64,000 bases of DNA, taken from Mytilisepta virgata. Lineage: Eukaryota; Mollusca; Bivalvia; Mytilida; Mytilidae. Every line of letters starts with the position of its first letter. The stretch's first letter is position 1. Made by a program: the position numbers and the translations under genes. Below the pieces are notes generated by a model, which searched no databases, was not told where the DNA came from, and saw nothing but the letters and a program-made list of their open reading frames with translations. The stretch lies in the NCBI GenBank assembly GCA_028015205.1, contig CM051521.1:127666614-127730613 (forward strand). Direction: 5' to 3'. Positions 1 through 14,700 of this stretch are shown piece after piece.

Positions 1-1695
1 TCACAAGACTTACTACGTTTTAAACTTTTTTGCGGATAAACATGGATTTTTGAAGATCTTGTCCTAAAAAACAAGACCCTTTTCGAATGAATGACTGCAT
101 ATATGCAGGATATCAAACAAGTTTCTTAAGTTTATATAGTACTGTATTGTAAATTATATCCATGGGGGTTAGACAATATAACATAAAATGAACAATAACA
201 AACAAATACATACAGATAAGATAAAGTCTTGAAAAAGTAACTAATTGAGGAAAACATTTTAAACCACATAATGCCTTGGTTTTAATCCATATCATTTTTA
301 TTTCAACTAAGTTATACGTGTATTTTGTAAATGAACAAATATCTAATTAATAATGTTAATTTAGAATGATATCATAGATACCGAATGGTGAATATATTTT
401 TGGCAACAAATACTTAATTTACGTGACAAGGTCACGACAAAAAGGCATTTTACTACTCTAAATTCGATGAAAATTATTGTTTCAATTTCTCAAGGCAATG
501 TTGGCCTTATCTGAATTTTGGATAAACTGTTTGGTTCTATTTCTCACAATGTTTTGGTGATTATTTTTTGGCTTTCCATAGTATTGGTCACAATTTATAT
601 GATGAACAAATTAAGCTCACTGATATTAGAAACGTCTTGGTATTCGAATTCCATTGTAAGATCACACATGTATCTAAATAAAATAAATCTTGACTGAAGC
701 AGTCGGAAACAAAATATATACACACACCCCAGAATGTTGCATCCTAGGTGCATCAGATACTGCACCACTTTCAAAATCATTTTTTCATATTCGAATATGG
801 ACTGCAATTTTTGAAAATCAAGAGGAAATTGGGTCGTAAGGTAAAACAATTTAAAAATCGACACCTGTGGGCCTCAGATTTTGAAAATAAAAATTCTAAA
901 AACTTATTGCACATTTACATATAGTGCATGAAAATACTGTATAGAAATAACATGCGTAAAATGGCAAATGAAAGAGGATTGTAGGTCACAAACTTAAGGT
1001 CACAAATTCAACTCCTTTGGGCCCAGTTTTTGAGAATCAACCAATTTCGAACAGTTTGGATCCAAATTTTTGAAAATAAAACGTTAAAACCCTATTGTGC
1101 ATTTAAATACAGTTTATGTAGAGGAGTTTTGGTCACAACCTTAAATTCACAATTATTTAAATTCTACCCTTGACAATAAAAACTATTATGATCGATGTAT
1201 AGACTTAAAGTATCGGAATTTTCGAAATATTAACATCAAACATTTTTCCAAAAGTTATAGAAAAATAGTAAATTATCTCAATGGTGACAACATCCCGTTG
1301 GGCTAAACAGTGGAGAGATTAATCACATCTAGAGGTGGTCTTGCACAAACAGGGGCAACAGCTGGCACAGCAAGACAAGCATAAAATTGTCCGAGGAAAA
1401 TGATGTCAAAAATTCAGTCAAAATAAAAACAGTATTACATACAAAGTTACATATTTTGGAATTGTTTTTAAAAGTAGGGTTTTAATTTAACATTTTTGTA
1501 CTGGTAAATTTAAGTAATAATATCAGGCTACTATCGTAATACTAGCAACTCAACATTAACAAGCTGCACAATATAAAATCATTTCCTTTCGTAGAAGCCA
1601 AGAAAACTTTCACGAAAATTTTTATAGTGTTTTCAGTATTGTTGAATTTTAAACAAGATGTGGCTTCCACGACAGATCCAAAAATTGCTTACACG
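1..1695. other. Upstream DNA without recognised features
   Basis: AT-rich sequence with recurring short phrases such as tttgaaaataaaa and ggtcacaa at about 420-1200, probably old diverged repeats. Short open frames on the - strand show no similarity I recognise. Confidence 0.5.
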
Positions 1696-2236
1696 CTACA
1701 ACGCAACATTATGAAGCTGCAGACAAAATATAAAATTATTACCTTCTGTAGAAGCCAAAAAAACTTTGACGAAAGTTTGCCCTTGAATATCGGATAAGCT
1801 GAGAATATTGTTACTGAAGAAGGGAAAGTTAACAATAGGAAAGTTGAAGTTATCACGTTTGTCATAAAGTTTTGTCTTCAAATGTCCCTCATTGTCTATT
1901 TCAAGAAACAAATCCAAATATGAAGCGCACTTCGACACATTATCTGTAGTGTCCTTAATTTCAAGCTCACTGGGGTGGATGAGTTGTATAAAGTCTTGGA
2001 ATTGTGGGCTAGTTTCTTGTTGTTTTCACGTAGTAGCCCTTGAATGAAGCCCGCTTCATATGAATATAGAAATAGATCGGCGAGGAGAGGAGCACAGTTG
2101 GTTCCCATTGGTATCCCGATTGTTTGTTAAAAATTCGACCGCCAGACTCAACAAATATGTTGTCTATGAGAAAATCTAACCTGTTCGTAATTTCATCTTC
2201 AGAATGCATTTTGTCAGAATCAGAGTGGTTCTTCAC
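1696..2236 (-). mobile_element. Reverse-transcriptase relic (Penelope-like type), - strand
   Basis: Read on the - strand, frames in turn give LDFLIDNIFVESGGRIFNKQ, MGTNCAPLLADLFLYSYE and SKCASYLDLFLEIDNEGHLK then TKLYDKRDNFNFPIVNFPF. This is the palm region of an RT family common in aquatic invertebrates, which I think is Penelope-like. Frame changes fall near 2100 and 1940, and the stretch that should carry the catalytic Tyr-x-Asp-Asp box is deleted, so it is dead. The class is uncertain; that it is an RT relic is fairly firm. Confidence 0.65.
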
Positions 2237-2584
2237 GACATAAGCCTTTTTCTACCTAAGACGAGAAAAAAAAATTGGAAATTCATATTTCCCGCCATTA
2301 AAACCTTGGTAAAGTCTCAAACTTGTTACCCCTGTCTAATTATTATAGTAAACATATGACCAGTATTTTAAATGTTCGTGTTTTTATTTCCTGTTTAAAT
2401 AAAATAATAAATAGATTATAACTGTATTTATTAATATTCTTTTTTTTAACGGTTTGGAGGCTAACAACGTCAAAATGTAAACATGGCCGATGAAAAAAGC
2501 ATGACACTTTTTTCAATCAAAAATATTCTTTTTCAGCACACTGACAGCATAAGATAATCATACAAAATTTAAAGTATTCTTCTA
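2237..2584 (+). promoter_or_regulatory. RPTOR: Probable RPTOR 5' flank and 5' UTR
   Basis: No TATA box or CpG-rich block is obvious. A pyrimidine tract and CAG at 2526-2536 could be the acceptor of a 5' UTR intron, which would put the transcription start farther upstream; in that case the leader just before the ATG is about 48 nt. A TAA at 2570-2572 is in frame with the start codon. Confidence 0.35.
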
Positions 2585-2743
2585 ATGTTTAGTATGGCAG
2601 GAGATTTTGAGCTGAAAGCTCTTCTTGATGACGAGGATGAGCTGTCTGATTGGAATCTTCAGGTTGCCTTCAACGAACTTCGTCACTGGGAAAAGATTGA
2701 AGGGTCAAAAAAAGTTACGCAAACTTGGCGAATGAAAGAACGG
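2585..2743 (+). CDS. RPTOR: RPTOR exon 1 (residues 1-53)
   Basis: Holds the initiator ATG. An in-frame TAA at 2570-2572 closes the frame upstream, and a second in-frame ATG lies at 2594. The peptide contains [18 protein letters not shown] and WRMKER, matching the conserved start of animal raptor ahead of the RNC domain. The donor is CGG|gtactt, phase 0. Reading through the donor gives a spurious 60-residue extension. Confidence 0.95.
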
Positions 2744-5700
2744 GTACTTTTTACACCTTTTCAATACTTCTATTTTGATGTAGCGAATTTTAATGCTTTT
2801 ATGTTTGTAGATGAACAGCACTTTCTCTTTCTCGGTTTCACAAAAACAAAGTCTAATACCCACACTCAGTACTGGCTAGCGAGTAATTCTTACTGGCCGC
2901 TGCTGTGTCTTGAAGCATTTAAATAAAGATATCATGACATTTTGATATGGTAAATATTAAAGATATTTTTGTAAAGCCATGAAGTTATTAATCTGTGTCG
3001 TACATGCTCATGAGTCTTGACACAACCAATTTTTTCTTAAAATTTGTAGTATGCAGGACCAAAGACAGACTAAAATTTGGATTTCACAGGTTGCTATAGT
3101 TAAAAAATGTAATTGCCAATTTGGTGACTTTTCATGAATTACAAGGTGCCAAACGCATTTTAAGTCGCGACTAAATTAGGCATCACTTACAGCCTTGTTA
3201 TGTGAGTGAGGATGCTTCCAGAGTTCTCCATCAGGTGCGAGCAAGTTTCCTTAATGCGCACAATTCAGACTTGATGCATCATTTTTATACAACCGCAAAT
3301 TTTTATAAGGCCATGTGAGCTATTGGCATCACTTGCCATCCGTAGTTGTCTGGTGTAAACTTTTCCTTTAAAGATCTTCTCCACTGAACAGGTCTAGTCC
3401 AACTCGCAAAACCGAGTATACTCTCAAAAGCAAGTTTTCTTTCCCTGCATTCAATGTTTTTGATGAAATCTCCAGTGCTTAGGCTGGAATAGTATTTCAT
3501 CTATAAATATGCAAAAATCACAATAGAAATGCAAACTATTTGTAAATATATCTTTAATAATTGTTATAAGATAAGAATAATAAATAAAAACCAACTAAAG
3601 AATTATGAAACATTTTGAACATCTTTAGTTTTGTATGCAGAAGTGACTTCCGGTTATGTATTTTCTAAAAATAAATGTTAACAAGTCATAAAAAATTCAA
3701 TTTGAATAAAAAAAAATTCTTCCCCCACCTTGTCATGCAGAAATAATGTCCTTTTATGTAAAATTAAGTCACAAAAATAGATGAAATGTGTCTGTTATCT
3801 ATTCCAAAAACGTCCAAAGATCGCTCAACTTCCTGTCAACTTTGACCTTTAATTTCTCCATAATTGCGTGGTAGATTTTAAATTTGCTCAGTAGAAATGT
3901 TCAAAAAAGTATAAAGAATATATATCCTAATTTACAGGTATGACGGATCACTCGTTTTCATTACAGGTGAAAGACTATACAACCAGGTGAAGAAACTGGC
4001 ATTTGCGAGTAAATTGATGATGTCAAACTCGCTTTTTTAATTTCACTGTTCAGCTATACTTGCATTTGTGAGTTCAACCAGATCTGCTGAAACCACTTGG
4101 CAAATTCAGACCAAATTTTTGTGGAATAGTCCTTGGTGGACCCCTTCCAAAATTATGTCCGGCATCCATGACGTCCGACCAACATGGCTGCTGTTACTAA
4201 AAATAGAAAAAAGGGTGGATGGATTTCAAAAATCTTCTATGAAACTACATGGCCAACTGGAACCAGACATGGCAGTAATGGTCCTAAGGAGGACCTCTTT
4301 CAGAAGTGTGTCTGATGACCCTGACTGTTAACCAAGATAGCCACCACAGCCCACCTTCATTTAATAATTTTCTTATCTGAAACCACTTGACCAATTTGAA
4401 CCTGACTTACCAGCAGTGGTCCTTAGATTGTTCTCTTTCAGAAGTATGTCAGTTGATCCCGACTGTCAGCCAAACGTCGTTTAACATAGGACCCTATGGG
4501 AAAACCAGCCAAATTGAACGATACACTTAAATTTTACTCCTCCTCAAGGTGGACAAGTTAAATCCAGGTGGATGATACAGGCTCTTGGGATCCTCTAGTT
4601 TTCTTTTTGATAAATTTTTTAACTGATTCTCGTCCTGAAGAAGCATGAAATAATTATTTTCCCCATATCCATTATATCCCTTCTATCATGTAGGAATAGA
4701 AAAAACCAGATCTGTCTACCCAACTAACACAACTGCATAATGAAGTACCATATGTCTGTAATTTTTAACAAAGTTAGTGATATGTTATTCTTTAATTGAG
4801 AGCATGAATTCTAAAAGAACATTTGCTCTATATTCAAAGAAGATTTGAAATGTCTATCTTTTCAATATTTCAGATGAAGACAGTTAGTGTTGCACTGGTA
4901 CTCTGTCTAAATGTGGGTGTGGATCCACCAGATATAGTCAAAACCTCACCATGTGCAAGATTGGAATGCTGGATAGGTATACATCTATGCTTTTTCACTC
5001 ATGTAAAATCCATATAAGTTGTCCCTATCCCACAGGAAAAATATTTTAAAATTTGGATTGTCTCGATGGGGATTAACAAAGAAATTACTGGAAGAACCAA
5101 GCAAAGATTGCAATAAGTGATCTTTTGTGACGGAGTGTATTTCTTGGAATAAAATGGTATTGTTATAATGTACCCATAAAACCTTGTATTAGTTGGTACT
5201 TATTACATTATGAGGCAGTATGTTGCATAAATAATGTACATGTATGCTCATTAACTTTAAAAAACGGAGTTGATTCCTCATATTCATTAGACAAATGAAG
5301 TATTTCTTGGAAATATAGTTTATGAATTTTAGTTTTAACCTGAATTCAGGAAAATAACTTTTGTTTTAAAATATTGAAATAATTCTTTTTCGTTCATATG
5401 TTTTATAAACTGTCCACCTTTTGAAATTAAAAATATATGTTTTCAGTCTTTCACCTCCTATGACCAAAAAAAAACATATATATGTCCGTTTTACACATTA
5501 TAAACCATTATATAGTTCTTCAATAAAGGTGAAAATTGTACATTTATAAGATTGAATTTTTGATGAATACTCAGTAATTGTGATATTTATTTCACCATTA
5601 ATATCTTGTTATAGACCCACTTACATCTGGACCACAGAAAACACTTGAAGCCATAGGATTAAACCTCCAAAAACAGTATGAGCGATGGCAGCCTCGGGCT

Positions 5701-8700
5701 AGATATAAACAAAGTCTGGATCCCACTGTGGACGAAGTGAAGAAATTATGTACATCTCTCAGAAGGAATGCCAAAGTAGGTTGGCAGAAAATATTCTACT
5801 TAAATTTTTATACAGACACTATTGGTGTTTCTTATCATCGAAAGGTTCATAACTGTGATTTTAGATTGACCCTGACACAACCAGGAAGTAAAATATTTTC
5901 AGATCTTTCAGAATTAGACTTACACCATCTTCGCTAGCCAAGGGTTACGTTTTGCTTCTCTCTCTTCACCCTTGGCAGATTAAGCCAGAATTTGTAAACC
6001 ACTCACTACTGACCAATGAACACTGGACTGTTCGACTTCATAAAATGAACACAAAAACATACTTTGGCATTCCAGTGTCTGAACAAGGCAAATAACTTAA
6101 ATCCTCCTATTGTTGCTCGCCAAATTTGCTATGAACTCGCCAAACTTTTGCAAGTTAACTACTTTGCAATGCTTGCCAAAAAAAGCAATATAATTTGATT
6201 CAACTCTCCAAAATGGCTAGAATGGAAAAAAAAATACTTCCCACACTGTCACCAGTCAACCATCATGCATATGTGTTGTCTCAATTAATGTAACGTAATA
6301 TCTCTAATTATCCGTCACTAAAAGACACCTATTTTTGACGAAATTTGAAAAACTGACGAATAATTAGGTTTTAGTTGTGGGATCCTTATTGACTTCCAGT
6401 AGATTGATTTGTTTAATGAATGGTAAGTAAAACAAGACGGAATTAAAGCTTGTACATACTGAGTTGTTTCTTCATTTGTTTTTCATGAATTCATCATCAA
6501 TATTCATGAAAATTGTCATTTTAAATCTAAAATCAAAAACGATGACAAACTTCACATGACCCACCCTGTTTTGACATGTGGGCAACACGTGGTCATAATT
6601 GGGATTCAAAATGGAACCTAATGAATATTTATTTGATTTGTTTCTTTCTTCGTATAGGATCAATGTCAATTCAATTTATAGGTTAAAGAAAAGGAATTAT
6701 GAAGTAAAATATGTTTTATTTTATAATATTAATTTAAATTTTATCATTATCTAACGTGAAATCTGAAGTGTAGTTATACCGCACTTTATTTTGTTGTCAC
6801 TATCTTAACCCAACTTCCATGTGCAAAAATTCGATTTTGTTCACGATTAGTACTGACGGAAATGTAAATAGAGTGACGAATTGGGGGTTTATTTTATTTT
6901 TAAGAAGTAGTATTTGGGGTGTAAATAATAGAACCATGTACAGGCGATTACCTGGATTTTATAACTTGCCCCGGGACTACCACTCATTTTAATGGCGAAT
7001 ATGCAACTCCCGTCACTGGCCAAAAGCGAATTAAACTGGACTTTGGCGAATTGGCGAGCGTTGAGTTCCCACACTGCATTGTCAGCATGTGATTGTTGTT
7101 TTCTGATTGGTACAGCTCTTGTCAGCTGCATCCAATAAAATTAAGTAATGCTCTGACACGAAATTCTGGCTTTATCTGCTAAGGGTGAAGAGAGAGAAGC
7201 GAATCGTTACCTTTGGCTAGCAAAGATGGACAGACTTATACCTACAATTTATCTTTATATTGTCTACTTTAAGTTTATTTAATTTACTTCCTGTATGAAA
7301 CTCATTAAATGGCATATATTGATTTTTACATCTAGCTTATACCTACAGTTTATCTTTATTTTGTCTACTTTAAGTTTATTTAATTTACTTCCTGTGTGAA
7401 GCTCATTAAACGGCATATATTGATTTTTACATCTAACAATGACTGTTGGTTTACATTGATTCTGTAAACATTGGAATTAATATGTCAATTTATTATTTTA
7501 AATCCTTAAAAATTAACTGAAATGCTAAATTAATGCAATTCTTGTAAATTGTGCGAAAAAATTGAAATGTTACAATTTGTTATTTTAATGTTCAGCCTGC
7601 TGATTTTTCATATCAATATTAAAAACATGTTACCAGTAACATCTTACTTGACATTACAATTGTATGTGAACAACCAAGAACAATTATGTCTCAAGGCCAC
7701 TACAACTTTGTAAGGAACTGATAAGGCATTCTTAATAGGTTATAGTTAAAAGGACTAAACAATGTATTTTACAGGAAGAAAGAGTTCTATTTCACTATAA
7801 TGGTCACGGAGTTCCTAAACCAACTGTTAATGGAGAAATCTGGGTTTTTAACAAGGTAAAATCAACACTAAAGTCTTACTAAAGACACCTTCTTAATTTT
7901 GTTTTCTTTATTAGATAAATAAAAAATGTTACATGTCCTTGTTTGTTAGGTATATTGATATTGCATATACATTTATATCTCTGTATTCTAAAAAAAACAA
8001 CAGTATCACAGTTCATAGATGATAAACTCAATTTTTTTCATCTATCTTTCTTATCTTAAATAAAATTGATAAATTTTGTCTTCTCTAATTTCCTAATGAA
8101 TCTGTTTGAAATGTTATTCTTGGTATTTTCCTATTAAATTTTTAGAGAAACATATTCTATCACTCTGCTTTGTTGATTACAAATTTGATTGAAATTTAAA
8201 AATTTGAAAACTTGATCTTCAGTGGATAATTATAGTATATCTAATTGCTAAATTCAAATACCAGAAATAAACAATGTGTGACCAACTACGCTATAAATCA
8301 CCAGTTATTTACAGCTGTAGTTTATTTCTGGTATTTGATTTCAGCCATTTATTTATACATGTACTATTTATTACATTGTACAGAATCTACCATTTTAGCA
8401 GAAATAAATTGAAATTAAACGAACTGTGTGTTTTGATATCTCTCTGAGACAATTGTGACTTCACTTCCTAGAGTGAAATACCGTCTGTTCTTTTCACATA
8501 TGATTTACCAGATTTTCTTTCACTCGGATACTAAGGTAAATCCCCGGTTACAATGTGTTAAATACTGTGAACAAGTTAATGTGGATTTATCTAATTTCTT
8601 CCTTAATGATATTTGATATTTCAGAGTTACACACAGTATATACCCTTGTCAATATATGATCTACAGTCATGGATGGGGAGTCCTTCCATTTATGTATATG

Positions 8701-11700
8701 ATTGTTCAAAGGCTGGTATCATTGTGGAATCATTTCATCAATTTTCTGTTCAAAGAGAAAATGAAATGGAGGTTTGTAATCTTCTAAATTTCAGTCTTAC
8801 CTGGAACATTTTATTTAAATTTTTGTAGTTACAAAATCATAAAACAAACATTTTCATCCAAGTTCAAATTAGGGAAATATTCCATACAATAATTTTCACG
8901 GATTATTTTATTCTATTTTTAACAAATTTGCTTTTGGTTGTCCAGATTTTACCATTATGATTTCATTATTACATGTATAAAGGCAGTGTATTAAGGAGGG
9001 GTAGCTTGTATTGTTGGATGTTGTTCATTGATATGGCTACTCAATGATATTTAAGCTGCAAGTGTGATTTTTGTGTCATTTATTTGTACTCCATATCCTT
9101 TCATTTTCATCATAGTAGCAGGATAATAATTACCATTTTCAGTTGTAGATTATACACACTTTTTTACCTCTAAAAATAAAGCTGAGAAAGGGGTGCGTAT
9201 TATGAAGTACTACAGGCCCACAAGACTTTTTTCTTGCGACTTTCGATGTCAGTTCATGAGAACAACTTGCATAAGATCCATAGCCGCCATTATATAGCTA
9301 TATTTGATAAAAAGATATTGAAACTGAGATTAAAATTCATACCTCTAATAAATCCTTGAAAAGAGCATTAAGACAATGAAAAGGTATTCCCGTTAGATTT
9401 TGATTTTTCGACCACCATTTTTGTTTGTATTTCCCAGTGTCATATTAAGTTTTTTTTTCACAAAAAATCGATATTTATAAATGATTGACACAATTCAGTA
9501 ATTAAATAAAATTAACGTTGTAATTTATGACATTTTACAGCACTACTTTAAATATTGGTTCACTAAATTTTAAATTAATATCGCGCAAACAAACAGGTCG
9601 TTCCGAATTCAATTTGGAAATTAGAAGGTCGTAGATGATTTCCATTGTCAATAATTCATCAATTTGTCTTAAAGCTTAGGCATTTTCCTAATTTATCTTT
9701 TATTTTAATTGCATAAAAACATTTTTAAAACAAATCAAAAGACTCTACGAAAATGAAAAGCTGTTTCAGTTCTGAAAATGTTGAAAAACGTTGATCACAA
9801 CTTGGACTTTGTTGCCAAAGTATCGGTGCGTATAGTATAGTAGAACTAAGTTTTTTCCCTTAATGTAAGAGCTCGAAAAGGGGTTCATATTATCTACAAT
9901 TGGAAACGGTATTTAACATGTAAAACGTTTTATGGATAAGTTTTTCTCCTATTCTTGAGGTGTTTAATTGGTGGGATAAAAATACATAATATCTTTAACC
10001 ACTTCCCGGTGATTAAATTTCTACGTGGGAATTACCGCCCTTTTTTCTACAGTTATTGGAACGATAAACTAGAGAAGTCCCGAAATGACATCAATGTAAA
10101 CAAACTACATAGAAACGACGTTTTCTTGAGGTTTTTGTCGAAAATCATAGGAGAAACAGATTCTCCTTCAATTTACTCGTGATTTATGAAATTTCTCCAC
10201 CCTCAATAGTTAAATTTTAGATTTTAACATGCTCGCTAAAGGCTTGCGTGTTGAAAATCGAAAATTTAACTATCTCGGGTGGAGAAATTCCATAACTCAC
10301 TCGTACCTGAAGGAGAATCTATATATACATTGTAGATATTTTTGTCTTCTTAAATTTTTAACAGGATTTTCATAGGAAAATATCGGTTATTAATTTGGTG
10401 ATGTACGGCGGGCGGGCGGACGGGCGGGCGGCTGCCAAACAGTGTCCGTGCAATAACTTATGAACTGTTCAACCAAAGCTTTTCAAATTTTAATATGTTG
10501 TTTCTGATGACAAAATGGAAGTCAAGTCCGATATTGACGATTTTCACTTTCACCGTTCAGGAGTTATGGTTCTTGAAAGATTGAAAAATGGCTTTCCCAT
10601 TAGTGTCCGTGTGATAACTTATGAACTGTTCAACCAAAGCTTTTCAAATTTTAATATGTTGTTACTGATGACAAAATGGAGGTCAAGTTCGATATTGACG
10701 ATTTTCACTTTCACCGTTCAAGAGTAATGGTTCTTGAAAGATTGAAAAATGGCTTTTCCAGTGGTGTCCGTGTGATAACATATGAACTGTTCAACCAAAG
10801 CTTTTCAAATTTTAATATGTTGTTACTGATGACAAAATGGAGGTCAAGTTCGATATTGACGATTTTCACTTTCACCGTTCAGGAGTTATGGTTCTTGAAA
10901 GATTGAAAAATGGCTTTCCCAGTGGTGTCCGTGTGATAACTTATGAACTGTTCAACCAAAGCTTTTCAAATTTTAATATGTTGTTACTGATGACAAAATG
11001 GAGGTCAAGTTCGATATTGACGATTTTCACTTTCACCGTTCAGGAGTTATGGTTCTTGAAAGATTGAAAAATGGCTTTCCCAGTTGTGTCCGTGTGATAA
11101 CTTATGAACTGTTCAACCAAAGCTTTTCAAATTTTAATATGTTGTTACTGATGACAAAATGGAGGTCAAGTTCGATATTGACGATTTCCACTATCACTGT
11201 TCCGATATTGACCATTTTCACTTTCACCGTTCAGGAATTATGGTTCTAAAAAATTGAAAAAAGGCAGTTCAAGTCGTCGTTTATAAAATAAGGTTATAAT
11301 CTGATTGGCGTATTTCTTTCATTATTGACTTCATGATTTTTGCCTACCAACCCCTGCTTAACAAATGTGTGTGTACTTATATACTCTCAAAAATTCCAAT
11401 ATTTGTCACTTACTATAAATAGGAGGTCAAGATTGATTTTTGCCTTTCCATTTCTGAACCCTACAAAACCCTACAAAAATTCATTTATATTTCTTTACTG
11501 CATCCTGTTTGGGAATCCAGATTTGCACACATCATTTCCATGCAGGAAAATCCGGTTTGCTGTCATTCGACAGCCTCTTGTTAATCTTAGATTGACAAGT
11601 TTTATTTTTTTTCAGTCTGCAGCTTTAAATGGTAACAGCCGTTATTCTGGGAGTGGATCACCTACCTCATCTGTAAAAAACTGCATACAGTTGGCTGCTT

Positions 11701-14700
11701 GTGGAGCCAATGAACTACTGCCAATGAATCCTGAACTTCCTGCAGACCTTTTTACATCCTGTCTGACAACACCAATTAAAATAGCACTGAAGTGGTATAT
11801 TCAACTATTATATAACGTATGAGACAGAATACCCCTTTAAATCAATATAGTATTTATAAAAAAAAATCTTCATATTACCATAGCCTGATTTGAATAGCAT
11901 TCAGTTTAAGCAGTTCAAGCCAGTGAACACAATATTTCCCAGTCTTACATTTTAAAGCCTTTTGCATGAATCAAGATAATATATATAAAACAAACTTGGT
12001 GTCCTCCTGAAATAGTAAGAGGAAGTTGTTACCTGTAGTACACCAAATTCAAAGTAATGTGTACTGGTCGGCTCGGAGTCAGTATAATGTGTCCGAGTGG
12101 GCTGATATGTCTTCCTGCGGACAGTTACTTTGTGAGCTAGTACATTAAAAAATCCGGCTCAGCATGTCGGTCTAGTACAAAGAACGGATCATATTCATTA
12201 TCATATCAACATGTTCTCGTCCTGATATGCACCTGTCTGCCACTGGATGTTAAACAACAATTCATCCATCCATCCATCAAAGTAATGTGTATAAAGTGAT
12301 GACACTCAACACATATCATTACGTTTTCTGAATTACAATGACCAAAATGGTGATCTTAATTAAAAGGACCGAAAATGGAGATTTTAATGTAAAAAGTTTA
12401 TTTGATACCCAAAAAGACTATAATTCACAGTAACTCTTAATATGCTTACAGGAAGGCCTGAAAACATTGATGTATATGCCATGTTGATCAGTTACATTGT
12501 GGCATTACATTCAAGCTATAAATATAGAAAAATTGAAACACATCATAATAAACTTGCTATTGTATTTAGGTATGTTCTACAGAATACCAGTAAATTAGTT
12601 CCAGATCTGACTGAAGACTTAGTAGATAAGTAAGTACTAGTTCCAGATCTGACTGAAGACTTAGTAGATAAGTAAGTACTAGTTCCAGATCTGACTGAAG
12701 ACTTAGTAGATAAGTAAGTAATAGTTCCAGATCTGACTGAAGACTTAGTAGATAAGTAAGTACTAGTTCCAGATCTGACTGAAGACTTAGTAGATAAGTA
12801 AGTACTGGTTCCAGATCTGACTGAAGACTTAGTAGATAAGTAACTAGTTGTTCCAGATCTGACTGAAGACTTAGTAGATAAGTAAGTACTGGTTCCAGAT
12901 CTGACTGAAGACTTAGTAGATAAGTAAGTACTGGTTCCAGATCTGACTGAAGACTTAGTAGATAAGTAAGTACTTGTTCCAGATCTGACTGAAGACTTAG
13001 TAGATAAGTAAGTATTGGTTCCAGATCTGACTGAAGACTTAGTAGATAAGTAAGTACTTGTTCCAGATCTGACTGAAGACTTAGTAGATAAGTAAGTACT
13101 TGTTCCAGATCTGACTGAAGACTTAGTAGATAAGTAAGTACTGGTTCCAGATCTGACTGAAGACTTAGTAGATAAGTAAGTACTGGTTCCAGATCTGACT
13201 GAAGACTTAGTAGATAAGTAAGTACTGGTTCCAGATCTGACTGAAGACTTAGTAGATAAGTAAGTACTGGTTCCAGATCTGACTGAAGACTTAGTAGATA
13301 AGTAAGTACTGGTTCCAGATCTGACTGAAGACTTAGTAGATAAGTAAGTACTAGTTCCAGATCTGACTGAAGACTTAGTAAATAAGTAAGTACTTGTTCC
13401 AGATCTGACTGAAGACTTAGTAGATAAGTAAGTACTGGCTCCAGATCTGACTGAAGACTTAGTAGATAAGTAAATACTAGTTCCAGATCTGACTGAAGAC
13501 TTAGTAGATAAGTAAGTACTGGTTCCAGATCTGACTGAAGACTTAGTAGATAAGTAAATACTAGTTCCAGATCTGACTGAAGACTTAGTAGATAAGTAAG
13601 TACTAGTTCAGATCTGACTGAAGAATTAGTAGATTGGTAAGTACTAGTTCCATATCTGACTGAAGACTTAGTAGATAAGTAAGTACTGGTTCCAGATCTG
13701 ACTGAAGACTTAGTAGATAAGTAAGTACTGGTTCCAGATCTGACTGAAGACTTAGTAGATAAGTAAGTACTAGTTCCAGATCTGACTGAAGACTTAGTAA
13801 ATAAGTAAGTACTTGTTCCAGATCTGACTGAAGACTTAGTAGATAAGTAAGTACTAGTTCCAGATCTGACTGAAGACTTAGTAGATAAGTAAGTACAGTA
13901 CATGTATGTTTGATTTTATTTTAAAATATTTGGCACTATAATCAGTCTATTTTTTTCAATTAATTTTTATCTTTGGTTTTTGGAATTTTTTGCAACCTAC
14001 AGCAAACCAAAAAAACACCGGAGAATATCTTGTCACAAACATTGTTTTTGAACGATATTAAAATTGATGGAAAACCGGTTTGTTTAAAAAATTGGATTAA
14101 AAATGGTATATTCTTAAATTATTAATGACCTGATTGATGAAAATACAAATTTTTACAGTTTTCATGAATTTATTAGAATTTTGAGAATCAGCAGAAACTT
14201 TCTAGAATTCTGTTGAGTTTTACATGCATTGCCCCAGAGATGGAAAAATATTTTGAAGTCACAGGATATATTTAAATTAGATTCAGTAGTTCAAGAAAAC
14301 ATAAACGCATTTCAATATAAATTGCTTCACAGAATCCTAGGAACAAACAGTTTACTTATGAAATGTAAATACAATGGAACAGAACCCTGCACCTTTTGTT
14401 CAGAAACAAAATAAACATTTATTCATCTTTTCTATGAATGTGCATATGCTAAGATTTTGTCAGAATTTGGAAGACTTGTGTAATATAAGATTGACATGGA
14501 CTCTGTTAGTTTGTGCCCAACAAAGAAAGCAAACAAAATAAAAGCAAAATGGTCAGACATTGCAAATATTATTTTAGCAGCTGAAGGGACCGAATAGCAG
14601 TAAAATACAATGATATGTCAATGCAATATTTGATTTTGATTTAATTGATACCTTGATTGAACTTTTGCATACAGTGAAAATCGTTATCACTTACATTTTA

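Noticed and set aside
2744..2926. 60-residue extension of the exon 1 frame
   Set aside because: It runs past a donor that splices in phase to exon 2 with clear raptor homology, and the extension has no similarity.
10515..11249. Series of 70-83 codon frames starting every 161 bp
   Set aside because: Shadow of the 161-bp tandem repeat.
12597..13899. CRISPR-like array
   Set aside because: Units are head-to-tail with no unique spacers, and the host is an animal genome.
12566..13903. 445-codon open frame on the - strand
   Set aside because: It is the 42-bp minisatellite read in an open frame; strict 14-residue periodicity, and the + strand is explained by the exon 7 end.
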